Source: a bacterium (GTDB taxonomy: Bacteria; SZUA-79; Acidulodesulfobacterales; Acidulodesulfobacteraceae). From it: 14,194 nucleotides of DNA. The notes under the pieces were generated by a model, which was given only the letters and a program-made list of their open reading frames with translations, was not told where the DNA came from and did no database searches. Shown here in pieces: positions 13,976 through 14,194 of this stretch (the stretch's first letter is position 1; every line of letters starts with the position of its first letter). The position numbers and the translations under genes were made by a program. The stretch lies in assembly GCA_021794255.1 (NCBI GenBank), contig JAJYRF010000016.1:1-14194 (forward strand), written 5' to 3'.

Positions 13976-14194
13976 AGTATACAGTATCAGTATGGAGTAT
14001 TAGTATGATGTTATGTAAATAATTAAATATCATAATTAATATACATAATTAATATACATAATTAATATACATAATTAGTATACATAATTAATATACATAA
14101 TTAATATACATAATTAATATACATAATTAATATACATAATTAATATACATAATTAATATACATAATTAATATACATAATTAATATACATAATTA
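13976..14194 (+). repeat. 13-bp tandem array running off the window edge
   Basis: ATAATTAATATAC is repeated 12.5 times from 14032 to the end, with a single variant base (A to G in the fourth copy, 14071-14083). Upstream, AGTAT recurs at 13976, 13983, 13989, 13996 and 14002, spaced 7/6/7/6, that is, a decayed 13-bp period extending the array leftwards. Stretches of this kind are not protein-coding here, since stops occur in the reading frames. The true copy number is unknown because the array is cut by the window. Confidence 0.92.

Overview
The window reads as chromosome of a very AT-rich, probably Gram-negative, sulfur-metabolising bacterium. Intergenic DNA is almost pure A/T with many short tandem repeats. 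The coding content includes a lipoprotein membrane-fusion protein plus an RND pump, which implies an outer membrane. It also includes an HdrC-type iron-sulfur protein preceded by an ArsR-family regulator, the arrangement known from sulfur-oxidising heterodisulfide-reductase-like (sHdr) loci. Low GC, RND pumps and HdrC fit lineages such as the acid-mine 'Acidulodesulfobacterales', but that placement is inference from general character, not from a marker gene.

Layout. Bases 1-208: the tail of an unidentified gene, then an isolated 3' half of a tRNA-Asn (163-208) that looks like the displaced attachment site of an integrated element lying to the left. Bases 209-605: a gene-free stretch with a consensus promoter, a compact hairpin-rich imperfect repeat (298-366) and a promoter for the next gene. 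Bases 606-5449: a same-strand group of three genes, namely a class I flavoprotein disulfide reductase, an SDR closely resembling glucose 1-dehydrogenase, and a GH15 glucoamylase without a signal peptide. The latter two suggest intracellular release of glucose from alpha-glucans and its oxidation to gluconolactone. The gaps before the second and third genes carry a 31-bp direct repeat and a 20-bp palindrome. Bases 5634-6434 (minus strand): an aquaporin, bracketed by copies of a short repeat (core AATTGCCGATA) that also forms the ends of a 105-bp MITE-like inverted-repeat element.

Bases 6911-12014: a tight operon of RND adaptor, RND permease and a catalytically eroded crotonase-fold protein, behind a good sigma-70-type promoter. 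Bases 12015-12578: a 168-bp tandem duplication, each copy holding a promoter and an overlapping palindrome, then six copies of a 13-bp repeat. Next come a cysteine-containing ArsR/SmtB regulator (12579-12935), a strong stem-loop, and an HdrC-like protein (13132-13866). The window closes inside a 13-bp tandem array of more than twelve copies that runs off the edge.

The most unusual signals are the duplicated promoter-operator ahead of the ArsR gene, the recurrent 13-bp tandem period at separate loci, the tRNA-Asn scar, the folded repeat beside it, and the degenerate crotonase fixed in the efflux operon. No complete unknown multi-gene system could be demonstrated.
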